DNA of 64,000 bases from Streptomyces sp. YS415 (GTDB lineage: Bacteria; Actinomycetota; Actinomycetes; Streptomycetales; Streptomycetaceae). Positions within the stretch are counted from its first letter, which is position 1, and each line of letters opens with the position of its first letter. Location: NCBI RefSeq assembly GCF_023544665.1, contig NZ_JAMJFL010000004.1, positions 281,139 through 345,138 on the forward strand, given 5' to 3'. The position numbers and the translations under genes were made by a program. The notes below the pieces were generated by a model that was not told the origin of the DNA, ran no database searches, and saw nothing but the letters and a program-made list of their open reading frames with translations. This document shows, piece by piece, positions 16,817-24,673 of the stretch.

Positions 16817-18037
16817 GTGCGCGTTGCGATCATGACGGCGGGTTCCCGGGGCGATGTGGCTCCCTACACCGGTCTGGGCCATGCACTGGCCCGGGGCGGA
16901 CATGAGGTCACTCTGGTCACCCATGGCTGCTTCGAGCGGCTGGTGACGGGGTCGGGCGTGGGTTTCCATCCGCTGCCCGTCGATCCGCGGGCGGAGCTGG
17001 AGTCCGCCCGCGGACGGGGGCTGCATCGCAGCGCGACCGGCGTGGGGAAGCTGATGCGGGTGTCCGCGCTGGCGCGGGCGCTGGTGGGGAGGATGACGGA
17101 CGATCTGGTGACGGCGGCGCGCCGCAGCGACGTACTGCTGCTGTCCAGTTCGCTCGCGCCGCTCGGCCGGACGATCGCCGAGGGGCTTCGGCTGCCCGGC
17201 ATCGGTGTCTACCTCCAACCGGTCGCCCCCACCGGGGAGTTCGCGCCGCCGGTGCTCGGGGGCGGCTCCTGGGGGGCCGTGGGCAACCGGGTCGCCGGGC
17301 ACGGGGTGAACCTGGTGATGGACCGGATCTTCGCGTCCACGCTGCCGTCGGTGCGGGCCCGGCTGAGGCTGCCGCGCACGGGCGGCGCGGGTGCCCTGCC
17401 GGTGCTGCACGGCTTCAGCCCGCTCGTGGTGCCCCGCCCCCGGGACTGGTCACCGGGACTGGACGTGACGGGCTACTGGTGGCCGTACGACCTCGATGCC
17501 CGGCTCCCCGCCGAGGTCGAGCGCTTCCTCGACGCCGGGGAGCCGCCGGTCTTCGTGGGTCTGGGCAGCGCGACCGTGCCCGATCCCCGCGGGCTCAGCG
17601 CCCGGATCGTGCGGGCGCTGCGGCGGGCCGGTCTGCGCGGGGTGATCCAGCGCGGGTGGGGCGGGCTGGCGGCGGACGGCGAGGACATGCTGACCGTCGG
17701 CGAGGTGCCGCACTCCGTGCTGTTCCCCCGGATGGCCGCCGTGGTGCATCACGCGGGTGCCGGTACGACGGCGGCGGGGCTGCGGGCCGGGGTGCCCGCG
17801 GTGCCGGTGCCGGTCCAGTTCGACGAGGGATTCTGGGCGGAGCGCCTGGTGGCCCTCGGGGTGGCTCCCCGCCGGGTGCCGCTGCGCGGTCTGACGGAGG
17901 ACGTCCTGGCCCCGGCCCTCGACCGTGCGGTACGCGATCCCGGGCACCGGGAGCGGGCGCGGGCGCTGGGCGTACGGATCCGCGAGGAGGACGGCACGGC
18001 GCCGGTGCTGACGGCGGTGGAACGGCTCGCGGGGTAG
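16817..18037 (+). CDS. UGT/MGT-type (GT1) glycosyltransferase
   Basis: A 406-residue GT-B fold enzyme. The N-terminal domain opens VRVAIMTAGSRGDVAPYTGLG, the acceptor-side motif of GT1 enzymes. The C-terminal donor site reads 'VVHHAGAGTTAAGLRAGVPAVPVPVQFDEGFWAERL', the conserved nucleotide-sugar motif of the sterol/antibiotic glycosyltransferase branch. The acceptor is likely a lipid or natural product. No ribosome site; CATACT lies seven bases before the GTG, so the transcript may be leaderless. The last 12 codons and the stop form the beginning of a 130-bp unit that is repeated twice more downstream. Confidence 0.87.
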   Translation: MRVAIMTAGSRGDVAPYTGLGHALARGGHEVTLVTHGCFERLVTGSGVGFHPLPVDPRAELESARGRGLHRSATGVGKLMRVSALARALVGRMTDDLVTAARRSDVLLLSSSLAPLGRTIAEGLRLPGIGVYLQPVAPTGEFAPPVLGGGSWGAVGNRVAGHGVNLVMDRIFASTLPSVRARLRLPRTGGAGALPVLHGFSPLVVPRPRDWSPGLDVTGYWWPYDLDARLPAEVERFLDAGEPPVFVGLGSATVPDPRGLSARIVRALRRAGLRGVIQRGWGGLAADGEDMLTVGEVPHSVLFPRMAAVVHHAGAGTTAAGLRAGVPAVPVPVQFDEGFWAERLVALGVAPRRVPLRGLTEDVLAPALDRAVRDPGHRERARALGVRIREEDGTAPVLTAVERLAG

Positions 18038-18390
18038 GGCGCGAGGGCCCGCCAGGAGCACTTCCGCGACGACCCCGCCCAGGGCGCTGCCCCGACGGCC
18101 CCGCTCGGAGCACTCCCCGACACCCCGCCAGCCGGTGCTGACGGCGGTGGAACGGCTCGCGGGGTAGGACGCGAGGGCCCGCCAGGAGCACTTCCGCGAC
18201 GACCCCGCCCGGGGCGCTGCCCCGACGACCCCGCTCGGAGCACTCCCCGACACCCCGCCAGCCGGTGCTGACGGCGGTGGAACGGCTCGCGAGGTAGGAC
18301 GCGAGGGCCCGCCAGGAGCACTTCCGCGACAACCCCGCCCGGGGCGCTGCCCCGACGACCCCGCTCGGAGCACTCCCCGACACCCCGCCC
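18001..18390. repeat. three tandem copies of a 130-bp unit
   Basis: Units run 18001-18130, 18131-18260 and 18261-18390, each beginning GCCGGTGCTGACGGCGGTGG. Consecutive copies differ at only three positions (about 98% identity). The first copy contains the last 12 codons and stop codon of the glycosyltransferase; copies 2 and 3 repeat that coding tail out of frame (130 is not a multiple of 3). Each unit contains the small stem GGGGC-GCT-GCCCC (imperfect in copy 1). From 18391 to about 18490 are older, diverged short repeats built on CGCCCAGGGCGCTGCCCC. No convincing gene lies in 18038-18514. Confidence 0.95.
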
Positions 18391-18514
18391 AGGGCCCTGC
18401 CCCAACAACGCGCCCAGGGGCGTGCCAACAACCCGCCCGAAGCACCCCCCGACGCCCCGCCCAGGGTGCTGCCCCGGCAACCCCGGCGCCCTTGAGCAGC
18501 CGCGTCGCTCGCCG

Positions 18515-19171
18515 CTACGCCGCCTCCCACCCCACCGGCCGCAACATGGACAGGAGTTGGCGGACCAGTTCCTCCACCACCTCGTCCAGGGTCGCGGCCA
18601 CCCAGCCGGCGCTCCAGTCGTGCAGCAGGCCGTTCACGCTGCCGATGAACGCCGTAGCGGCGAGGCGGTAGTCGCGGGGCGCCGCTTCTCCGCGGTCGGC
18701 GGCCGCCCGGGCCTCCGCGCAGATGAGGTCGACCCAGCGGGAGCGGCGGGCCAGGCGCTGCTCCTCCAGCCGGGGGCTGACGCCGACGATCTCCACGAAG
18801 GTGATGCGGACCCGGCGGGGATCGGCGGTGACGTGGGCCGCGTAGGCACGGAAGATCGCGGCGGCGCGTTCGGCGATCGGTGCGTCGCCGATGGCGGCGG
18901 CGCCTGCCAGGACGGCCTGCTCGGCCCAGTCGTTGACCTGGAGATGGAGGGCCGCGAGGACGTCCTCCAGGGTGCGGAACTCCTCGTAGAACTGTCGCGT
19001 CGACAGGCCCGCCGCCTCGCTGAGCGCCGCGACGGTGGTGCCGCGGTAGCCGGGGGTGTCGCCGAAGAGCTGGAGTGCGGCGTCCAGGAAGCGGCTGCGG
19101 CGCTCGGCCTTGCGTTCCTGCGCCGACTTGCCGCCGTAACGGCCGGTCGGTGATCTGAGCCTGCCCTCCAA
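18515..19171 (-). CDS. TetR/AcrR-family transcriptional regulator
   Basis: A 218-residue regulator. The DNA-binding domain (about 18-70) contains 'RFLDAALQLFGDTPGYRGTT' and 'AALSEAAGLSTRQFYEEFRTLEDVL', a standard TetR helix-turn-helix. The remainder is helical and should bind a small effector. The apparent start is TTG, with GAGGGG nearby; no better start precedes the helix-turn-helix. It diverges from an exported beta-propeller gene, and the 160-bp space between them carries a 16-bp palindrome suitable as its operator. Ligand unknown. Confidence 0.87.
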   Translation of the reverse strand: MEGRLRSPTGRYGGKSAQERKAERRSRFLDAALQLFGDTPGYRGTTVAALSEAAGLSTRQFYEEFRTLEDVLAALHLQVNDWAEQAVLAGAAAIGDAPIAERAAAIFRAYAAHVTADPRRVRITFVEIVGVSPRLEEQRLARRSRWVDLICAEARAAADRGEAAPRDYRLAATAFIGSVNGLLHDWSAGWVAATLDEVVEELVRQLLSMLRPVGWEAA

Positions 19172-19240
19172 CGCCCCTCGCCTCCCTCGCCGTTCGCCAT
19201 TTTGTCGGGTACGCAGTCTTGTGCAGAAGGCCCCCCGCTC

Positions 19241-19256
19241 CTTACTTTCCAGTAAG
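19241..19256. promoter_or_regulatory. palindromic TetR operator candidate
   Basis: CTTACTTTCCAGTAAG has 6-bp perfect arms around TTCC and an A/T content unusual here. It resembles TetR/AcrR operators and lies in the divergent promoter region between the regulator and the secreted propeller protein. Confidence 0.55.
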
Positions 19257-19260
19257 TCGA

Positions 19261-19286
19261 ACTCTGAACGACCGCGTTTTCAGAGT
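19261..19286. promoter_or_regulatory. second inverted repeat in the same promoter region
   Basis: ACTCTGAA and TTCAGAGT form perfect 8-bp arms with a 10-bp spacer, 47 bp before the ATG of the secreted propeller gene. It could be a second regulator site or a leader hairpin of that transcript. Confidence 0.4.
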
Positions 19287-19332
19287 CTCGCTTTGGCATG
19301 CACACGCCATCTCCCATCCTGAGGAAGCACTC

Positions 19333-20583
19333 ATGCCTGTCATCGGAGCCCGCCGCCTGCGCACCCTGGCCGCCGCCCTCGTCCTGACCGTCACCGTCCC
19401 CGCGACCGCCGCCTCGGCCGCCACGGACACAGCCGCGCTGCGCGAGGTGCTGTTCGTCGGCAACAACTGGGACGGCACCGCCGATGTCCTCCGCTCCAGC
19501 GGTGACTTCGCGAGGATCGGGCGGATCGACGTCGTCCCGGACAAGGACCGGCGGATGGCGGAGATCAACGCCGACCCCATCAAGTGGATCTACTTCATGG
19601 CGATCCGCAACAGCGTCGGCGAGGGGCACGACCAGTTCGTCGACGACATGTACTCGACCCCGGACGGAACCTCCGTGGTCGTCTCCCGGCCGAGCTTCGC
19701 CGACGTCGTCTCCATCGACCTGGCCACCGGCGCGCTCAACTGGCGCTTCCCCGTGTCGGGTTACCGCTCCGACCACATGGCCGTCTCCCCCGACGGCACC
19801 CGGGTGGCGGTGTCGGCCTCGACCTCCAACACCGTGCATGTGCTCGACATCGACACCGGCAGGGAACTGGGGAAGTTCGGCACCGGCGACAAGCCGCACG
19901 AGAACATCTTCACGCAGGACGGCAAGTACCTCTACAACATGGCGATCGGCGACGTGAACACGCAGACCGACGCGCCCTGGCTGGACTGGACGAAGGGCAA
20001 CCGGTACATCACGGTCGTCGACGCGAGCACCTTCCAGCGGGTCAAGGTCATCGACATGCGGCAGCGGCTCGACGCCATCGGTCTGACCGGCTACTCCGAC
20101 GCGGTCCGGCCCGCGGTGTTCTCGCCGGACGAGTCCAAGCTGTACTTCCAGGTGTCGTTCTTCCACGGCTTCTTCGAGTACGACCTCGCCACCGACCGGA
20201 TCACCCGCACCAAGGCCCTGCCGAAGAACCCGGCGACCGGCGACGACCGCACCACCTTCGTCAACGACTCGCGCCACCACGGCCTTTCGATGAGCCCCGA
20301 CGGCCGCAAGCTGTGCGTCGCCGGCACCATGGACGACTACGCGACCGTCGTCGACCGCGCCACGCTCCAGGAGGGCCCGCTGGTCACCGTCTCCAAGCCG
20401 TACTGGGCGACGGTCAGCGGCGACGGCAGGTCCTGCGTCGTCTCCGAGAGCGGCACCGACCAGGTCACGGCCATCGACTTCGCGACCGGCCGGAAGCAGG
20501 TGTCCGTCCCGGTCGGCGACCACCCCCAGCGCGTCCGGCTGGGCCACGTGGAGTCCGACTGGACCTCCCCCACGGCCCGTTGA
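19333..20583 (+). CDS. secreted YVTN/YncE-like beta-propeller protein
   Basis: A 416-residue exported protein. It has a signal peptide (1-32, ending ATAASA), then repeated blades with 'SPDGTRVAVSASTSNTVHVLDIDTGRELG', 'SPDESKLYFQVSFFHGFFEYDLATDRI' and 'SPDGRKLCVAGTMDDYATVVDR', the seven-bladed YVTN/lactonase-like repeat. Such proteins bind surfaces or ligands outside the cell; no catalytic residues could be assigned. GAGGAAG before the ATG fixes the start. It is probably controlled by the divergent TetR gene. The C-terminus is polar, with no anchor. Confidence 0.85.
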   Translation: MPVIGARRLRTLAAALVLTVTVPATAASAATDTAALREVLFVGNNWDGTADVLRSSGDFARIGRIDVVPDKDRRMAEINADPIKWIYFMAIRNSVGEGHDQFVDDMYSTPDGTSVVVSRPSFADVVSIDLATGALNWRFPVSGYRSDHMAVSPDGTRVAVSASTSNTVHVLDIDTGRELGKFGTGDKPHENIFTQDGKYLYNMAIGDVNTQTDAPWLDWTKGNRYITVVDASTFQRVKVIDMRQRLDAIGLTGYSDAVRPAVFSPDESKLYFQVSFFHGFFEYDLATDRITRTKALPKNPATGDDRTTFVNDSRHHGLSMSPDGRKLCVAGTMDDYATVVDRATLQEGPLVTVSKPYWATVSGDGRSCVVSESGTDQVTAIDFATGRKQVSVPVGDHPQRVRLGHVESDWTSPTAR

Positions 20584-20637
20584 CCGGACCGGCACTTCCG
20601 TCGGGTGAACGCGCCCGCCGCGGGTAACCGCCCGTAC

Positions 20638-20751
20638 ATGATTGCTCTGTCGACCTACCGCACGTACCACGGCGCGACGACGGTATGGGCCTTCGTGGTC
20701 GCCATCCTCATCCTCCTGGTGGCGGCGTGGTACATCCGCCGCCGCCGGTAG
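20638..20751 (+). CDS. 37-residue single-helix membrane peptide
   Basis: A short frame encoding MIALSTYRTYHGATTVWAFV... ending WYIRRRR: a polar start, one hydrophobic helix (about residues 16-32) and an arginine-rich tail, as in a small N-out/C-in membrane protein. Thirty-four of 37 third codon positions are G or C, as in neighbouring genes, which supports real coding. No clear ribosome site is seen. It lies between the propeller gene and the convergent OtrA-like gene. Function unknown; small stress or regulatory membrane peptides look like this. Confidence 0.5.
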   Translation: MIALSTYRTYHGATTVWAFVVAILILLVAAWYIRRRR

Positions 20752-20760
20752 GGCCCCGGC

Positions 20761-22731
20761 TCAACCACCCACCCGGCGCGTCACGTTCAGCAGGTACTCC
20801 TTCCGGTCGAGCGGGTTGTGGTCGGTGCGGGCCCGCTCGGGGACCGCACCGCGGGTGACCGGCGCGTAGTGGTCGAAGGCGCTCTCCAGCTCGCCCTCGC
20901 CCCGGGTGAGCCCCGGCAGCCGCTGCTCCAGCCCGTGCACCCGGGCCGCGGGCACCGCGCCCTCCAGGACACAGGCCGCCCCGCGGGTCTCGGTGGACCC
21001 CGGCACCGCGCCGAGCGCGGCCAGCACCGGCAGCAGGGCGCCGAGGGTGTCCGCCGGGGCCTCGATGCGGAAGCGGTGCATCGGCTCGTGCACCCGGGTG
21101 CCCGCCCGGCGCAGCGCCTCGATCAGGACCAGCGGGGTCAGGCCGCGGAAGTCGTAGCCGGTGCTGGACATGCTCTTGTCGAAGCCCTGGTGGGCGTGGC
21201 TCTGCCGGGGCGAGTAGCCGCAGTGCGTCATGGTGACCGCGCAGTCGGGGATCCGCCAGCCGTGCAGGCCCTCGCCGAGGGTCTCGCGGACGGTGTCCTC
21301 GACGGCCTTGAAGAAGGCGTACGGCATGGAGCCGAGCTCCACCTCCAGGGCGAAGGTGACGCCGGTTCCGGGCGGGGCGGGGTCGACGCGCAGGCCGACC
21401 GTCGCGAGGAAAGGGTTGGCGTCCTTCTTGTTGAACTCGACGGCCGCCCCCGGCCCCACGGGCCGCTCGATGCACAGCGGGGTCGTCTCCCGGAAGGTGA
21501 CCTCCAGGCCGTAGTCGTCGGCGAGCGTGGCCTGGACGACCTCCTTCTGCACCTCGCCGTAGAGCGAGACCGAGGTCTCCCGGCGCATCTCGTCGTGGCG
21601 CAGGCCGATCAGCGGGTCCTGTTCTGCGAGCTGGGTGAGCGCGACATGCAGGGCCCCCGGGTCGGTGCCCGGTGCCGGCACGACGACCGTCTCCAGGGTG
21701 GGCGGGGCGAAGAAGTGGCTCTCCGCCGAGCGGGGCCGCCCGAGCGCGTCGCCGATCCTGATGTCGGCGAGGCCCCACAGCTTGGCGATCCGGCCCGCGG
21801 GAACCTCGTCGCGGCGCACCTCGCCGCCGTGCTCGAAGACGCCGGCCGCGGTGACCTTGCCCTCCCGGCGGGCAGCGCCGAACAGGACGGGGCCGCGGAC
21901 GCGGAGAGTGCCGGAGAACATCCGGGCATAGGCGACCTTCTCCCCCGCCGGGCCGCGCTCCACCTTGAAGACGGTGCCCGAGACCGGACCCCGGGGGTCC
22001 CCCTCGGCAGGGGGCAGCAGCTCCTTGATTCCGCTGATCAGCGCGTCCACGCCCGCACCGGTCACGGCCGAGCCGAAGTACACCGGGTGGACGAGGCACT
22101 GCCGGGTCTGGTCGAGGAGGGCGGCGCGCAGGCGGTCGTCGCCGACGGTGTCCTCGACGTACGCGGTGAGCAGGTCGTCGTCGTGGTCGGCGAGCGCGTC
22201 GAGCGCGGACGGGCCGAGCCCCGGCGTGAACCCGGCCGCGCGGGTGCCGAGCCCGGCGGCGCGCCCCATCGGTGCCACGGCGATGCCCAGCCGCCGGGTG
22301 AGCGCCCGCAGCAGCTCCCGCTCCCGGGCCCCGCGCCGGTCGATCTTGTTGACGAAGATCAGGGCGGGGATGCGCAGCCTGCGCAGGGTCCGCATCAGGA
22401 CCCGGGTCTGCGCCTGGACCCCTTCGACGGCGGAGACGACGAGGACGGCCCCGTCGAGGACGCCGAGCACCCGCTCCACCTCGGCGATGAAGTCCGGATG
22501 GCCTGGGGTGTCGATGAGGTTGACCGTCACGTCGTCGACGGGGAAGGAGACGACGGCGGACTTGATGGTGATCCCGCGCCGGCGCTCCAGCGCCAGGGTG
22601 TCGGTCCGGGTGGTGCCGGCGTCGACGCTGCCGATCTCGTCGGTGACCCCGGCCGCGTGCAGCAGCCGCTCGGTCAGGCTGGTCTTACCGGCGTCGACAT
22701 GGGCGAGGATTCCGAGGTTGAGCAACGGCAC
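20761..22731 (-). CDS. otrA: OtrA/TetM-type ribosomal protection GTPase
   Basis: A 656-residue translational GTPase. G motifs: AHVDAGKT (10-17), RGIT (52-55), DTPGH (74-78), NKID (128-131). Domains II-V of EF-G type follow. The domain-IV segment 'CGYSPRQSHAHQGFDKSMSS' and 'DFRGLTPLVLIEAL' are diagnostic of tetracycline ribosomal protection proteins rather than EF-G or LepA. Length matches OtrA. It should dislodge tetracyclines from the ribosome. GTG start. No tetracycline biosynthetic genes are in the window, so it is intrinsic resistance or a housekeeping homologue. It diverges from an XdhC gene. Confidence 0.87.
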   Translation of the reverse strand: MPLLNLGILAHVDAGKTSLTERLLHAAGVTDEIGSVDAGTTRTDTLALERRRGITIKSAVVSFPVDDVTVNLIDTPGHPDFIAEVERVLGVLDGAVLVVSAVEGVQAQTRVLMRTLRRLRIPALIFVNKIDRRGARERELLRALTRRLGIAVAPMGRAAGLGTRAAGFTPGLGPSALDALADHDDDLLTAYVEDTVGDDRLRAALLDQTRQCLVHPVYFGSAVTGAGVDALISGIKELLPPAEGDPRGPVSGTVFKVERGPAGEKVAYARMFSGTLRVRGPVLFGAARREGKVTAAGVFEHGGEVRRDEVPAGRIAKLWGLADIRIGDALGRPRSAESHFFAPPTLETVVVPAPGTDPGALHVALTQLAEQDPLIGLRHDEMRRETSVSLYGEVQKEVVQATLADDYGLEVTFRETTPLCIERPVGPGAAVEFNKKDANPFLATVGLRVDPAPPGTGVTFALEVELGSMPYAFFKAVEDTVRETLGEGLHGWRIPDCAVTMTHCGYSPRQSHAHQGFDKSMSSTGYDFRGLTPLVLIEALRRAGTRVHEPMHRFRIEAPADTLGALLPVLAALGAVPGSTETRGAACVLEGAVPAARVHGLEQRLPGLTRGEGELESAFDHYAPVTRGAVPERARTDHNPLDRKEYLLNVTRRVGG

Positions 22732-22923
22732 GAAGCGTCATGTCCTTCGATGAGGGGGTGATTCCTTCCTGGGGGGACATGAACGCAGTGCGCATGGAAG
22801 CTCCTCGTGGTGCGGCGTCGGCTCCCGTGCAGTGCAGCAGCAACGGGCCCGCACCGGCAATGGATTAACGTTCAACGACCTCTGGCGGGGTACCCGGTCC
22901 GGCAAGGGCGAAAGGAGCCGGCC

Positions 22924-24024
22924 ATGCGTGACCTGTTTCCGGTGCTGGGCGCCTGGTACGCGGCGGGATCGCCCTTCGGTCTGGCCACGGTCGTCGCCAC
23001 GAGCCGCAGCGCGCCGCGCGATCCGGGGGCCGCGATGGCCGTGGGCCCGGGCGACGAGGTCGTGGGCAGTGTCTCGGGCGGCTGCGTCGAGGCAGCGGTG
23101 TTCGAGCTGGCGCAGGAGGTGGTGGCGAGCGGCGAGGCGCGCCTGGAGACCTTCGGCTACAGCGACGAGGACGCCTTCGCGGTGGGGCTGACCTGCGGCG
23201 GCGAGATCACCCTGCTCGTCCGTCCGGTGACGGCCGCCCTCGATGCGTCCTTCGGCGCGGTCGCGGAGTCCGTCGCCGCCGGCGAACCGGTCACCGTGGC
23301 CTCGGTGACCGACGGGCCCGCGCCGCGCGGGGCAACCCTTGCGGTCTGGCCCGACCGGGTCCTCGGCACCCTGGGCGCGGCGGGCCTGGACGCGGCGGTC
23401 ACCGCGGACGCGCGCGGCGAACTCGCCCTCGGGGTCACCGGCCTGCGCCACTACGGGCCGCACGGCGAGCGCCGCGAGGACGCCGTCACCGTCTTCCTGC
23501 ACTCCTTCGCGCCACCGCCGCGGATGCTGGTCTTCGGCGCGATCGACTACGCGGCCGCCGTCGCCCGGATCGGCGACTTCCTCGGCTACCGGGTCACCGT
23601 CTGCGACGCCCGCCCCCTCTTCGCGACCCCGAAACGCTTCCCCGAGGGCGTGGAGGTCGTCGTGGACTGGCCGCACCGCTATCTGAACGGCACGGACACC
23701 GACGGCCGCACGGTGATCTGCGTGCTCACCCACGACCCCAAGTTCGACGTGCCGCTGCTGGAGGTGGCCCTGCGCAGGCCCGCGGCCTACATCGGGGCGA
23801 TGGGCAGCCGCCGCACCCACGACGACCGGGCGCGCCGGCTGACCGCGGCCGGACTGAGCGGCGCCGAACTGTCCCGGCTGCGCTCACCGGTGGGACTCGA
23901 CCTGGGCGCCCGTACGCCCGAGGAGGTCGCCGTGTCGGTCGCCGCCGAGATCGTCGCCCTGCGCTGGGGCGGCACCGGCGCCCCGCTGACCGCGACGCAG
24001 GGGGCGATCCACGCGGCGCCCTGA
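22924..24024 (+). CDS. XdhC/CoxI-family protein
   Basis: A 366-residue protein with an N-terminal XdhC/CoxI domain (DLFPVLGAWYAAGSPFGLATVV, with 'VSGGCVEAAV' and 'GLTCGGE') and a C-terminal Rossmann XdhC_C domain (VFGAIDYAAAVARIGDFLGY, 'VTVCDARPLFATPKRFP'). XdhC proteins sulfurate and insert the molybdenum cofactor into xanthine or CO dehydrogenases. The conserved cysteine of 'SGGCVE' is present. No molybdoenzyme gene is adjacent, so the client must be elsewhere. AAAGGAG precedes the ATG by six bases. Confidence 0.85.
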   Translation: MRDLFPVLGAWYAAGSPFGLATVVATSRSAPRDPGAAMAVGPGDEVVGSVSGGCVEAAVFELAQEVVASGEARLETFGYSDEDAFAVGLTCGGEITLLVRPVTAALDASFGAVAESVAAGEPVTVASVTDGPAPRGATLAVWPDRVLGTLGAAGLDAAVTADARGELALGVTGLRHYGPHGERREDAVTVFLHSFAPPPRMLVFGAIDYAAAVARIGDFLGYRVTVCDARPLFATPKRFPEGVEVVVDWPHRYLNGTDTDGRTVICVLTHDPKFDVPLLEVALRRPAAYIGAMGSRRTHDDRARRLTAAGLSGAELSRLRSPVGLDLGARTPEEVAVSVAAEIVALRWGGTGAPLTATQGAIHAAP

Positions 24025-24048
24025 CGCACCGCCCGGGACCGCCCGGCG

Positions 24049-24549
24049 TCAGCGCGGTGGCAGGCGGTGCAGTTCCACGTCCGTGAGGGAGCCGTCGGTG
24101 ACCGTCGCCGTGAGGTAGGTGCAGTGCGGCTGGCGGCGGCGGTCGGTCGGGGAGCCCGGGTTGAGCAGGCGCAGCCCGGTGGGCGCGGTGGTGTCCCAGG
24201 GGATGTGACTGTGCCCGAACACCAGCACGTCCAGGTCGGGGAAGCGGGCGGCGCAGCGCGCCTCGCGGCCCTGGGCGGGGCCGGTCTCGTGGACGACGCC
24301 GAAGCGCAGGCCGCCGAGGTCGGCGCGGGCCACCTCGGGGAGCCTGGCGCGCAGTTCGGGGCCGTCGTTGTTGCCGTACACCGCGATCAGCCGGCGGCTG
24401 CGGCTCTCCAGCAGGTCGAGGGTGGCCGCGTCGACCCAGTCCCCGGCGTGGATCACCACGTCGGCGTCCGGGAGTTCGGCGAGGAGCGGACCGGGGAGTG
24501 CGCGGGCGCGCTTGGGCAGGTGAGTGTCGGACATCAGCAGCAGACGCAC
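24049..24549 (-). CDS. YfcE/MJ0936-type metallophosphoesterase
   Basis: A 166-residue compact phosphodiesterase. Motifs: MSDTHLP (6-12), HAGDWVD (34-40), YGNNDGP (58-64), 'VFGHSHIPW' and 'LNPGSPTDRRR', matching the small YfcE-like family with all metal ligands. It is probably cytoplasmic, hydrolysing phosphodiesters of unknown identity. GTG start, with an in-frame ATG five codons later as alternative. Convergent with xdhC and divergent from the glycosyltransferase operon. Confidence 0.85.
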   Translation of the reverse strand: MRLLLMSDTHLPKRARALPGPLLAELPDADVVIHAGDWVDAATLDLLESRSRRLIAVYGNNDGPELRARLPEVARADLGGLRFGVVHETGPAQGREARCAARFPDLDVLVFGHSHIPWDTTAPTGLRLLNPGSPTDRRRQPHCTYLTATVTDGSLTDVELHRLPPR

Positions 24550-24673
24550 CCCGCCAGCCTACGGCTCGGGCCGGGCGGAAGGTGGCAAGCGACGGGGAGC
24601 GGGTTAGCATCGGGAGGCGCACCGTGCCGCACCCAGCAGACGCAGGCGAACACCCGAGGGGACTTGGAGCGCG

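Noticed and set aside
12944..18037. Very long open frame on the + strand (about 1,700 codons)
   Set aside because: It runs antisense through mscR, the NmrA-like, glycosylase and small secreted protein genes; only its 3' end, from 16817, is a real gene. Long open frames are expected at this G+C content.
18001..18390. CRISPR array
   Set aside because: Units are 130 bp, contiguous without unique spacers, include coding sequence and have no cas genes nearby.
20761..22731. Elongation factor G paralogue
   Set aside because: Domain IV carries the tetracycline ribosomal-protection signature and the length is that of OtrA/TetM, shorter than EF-G.
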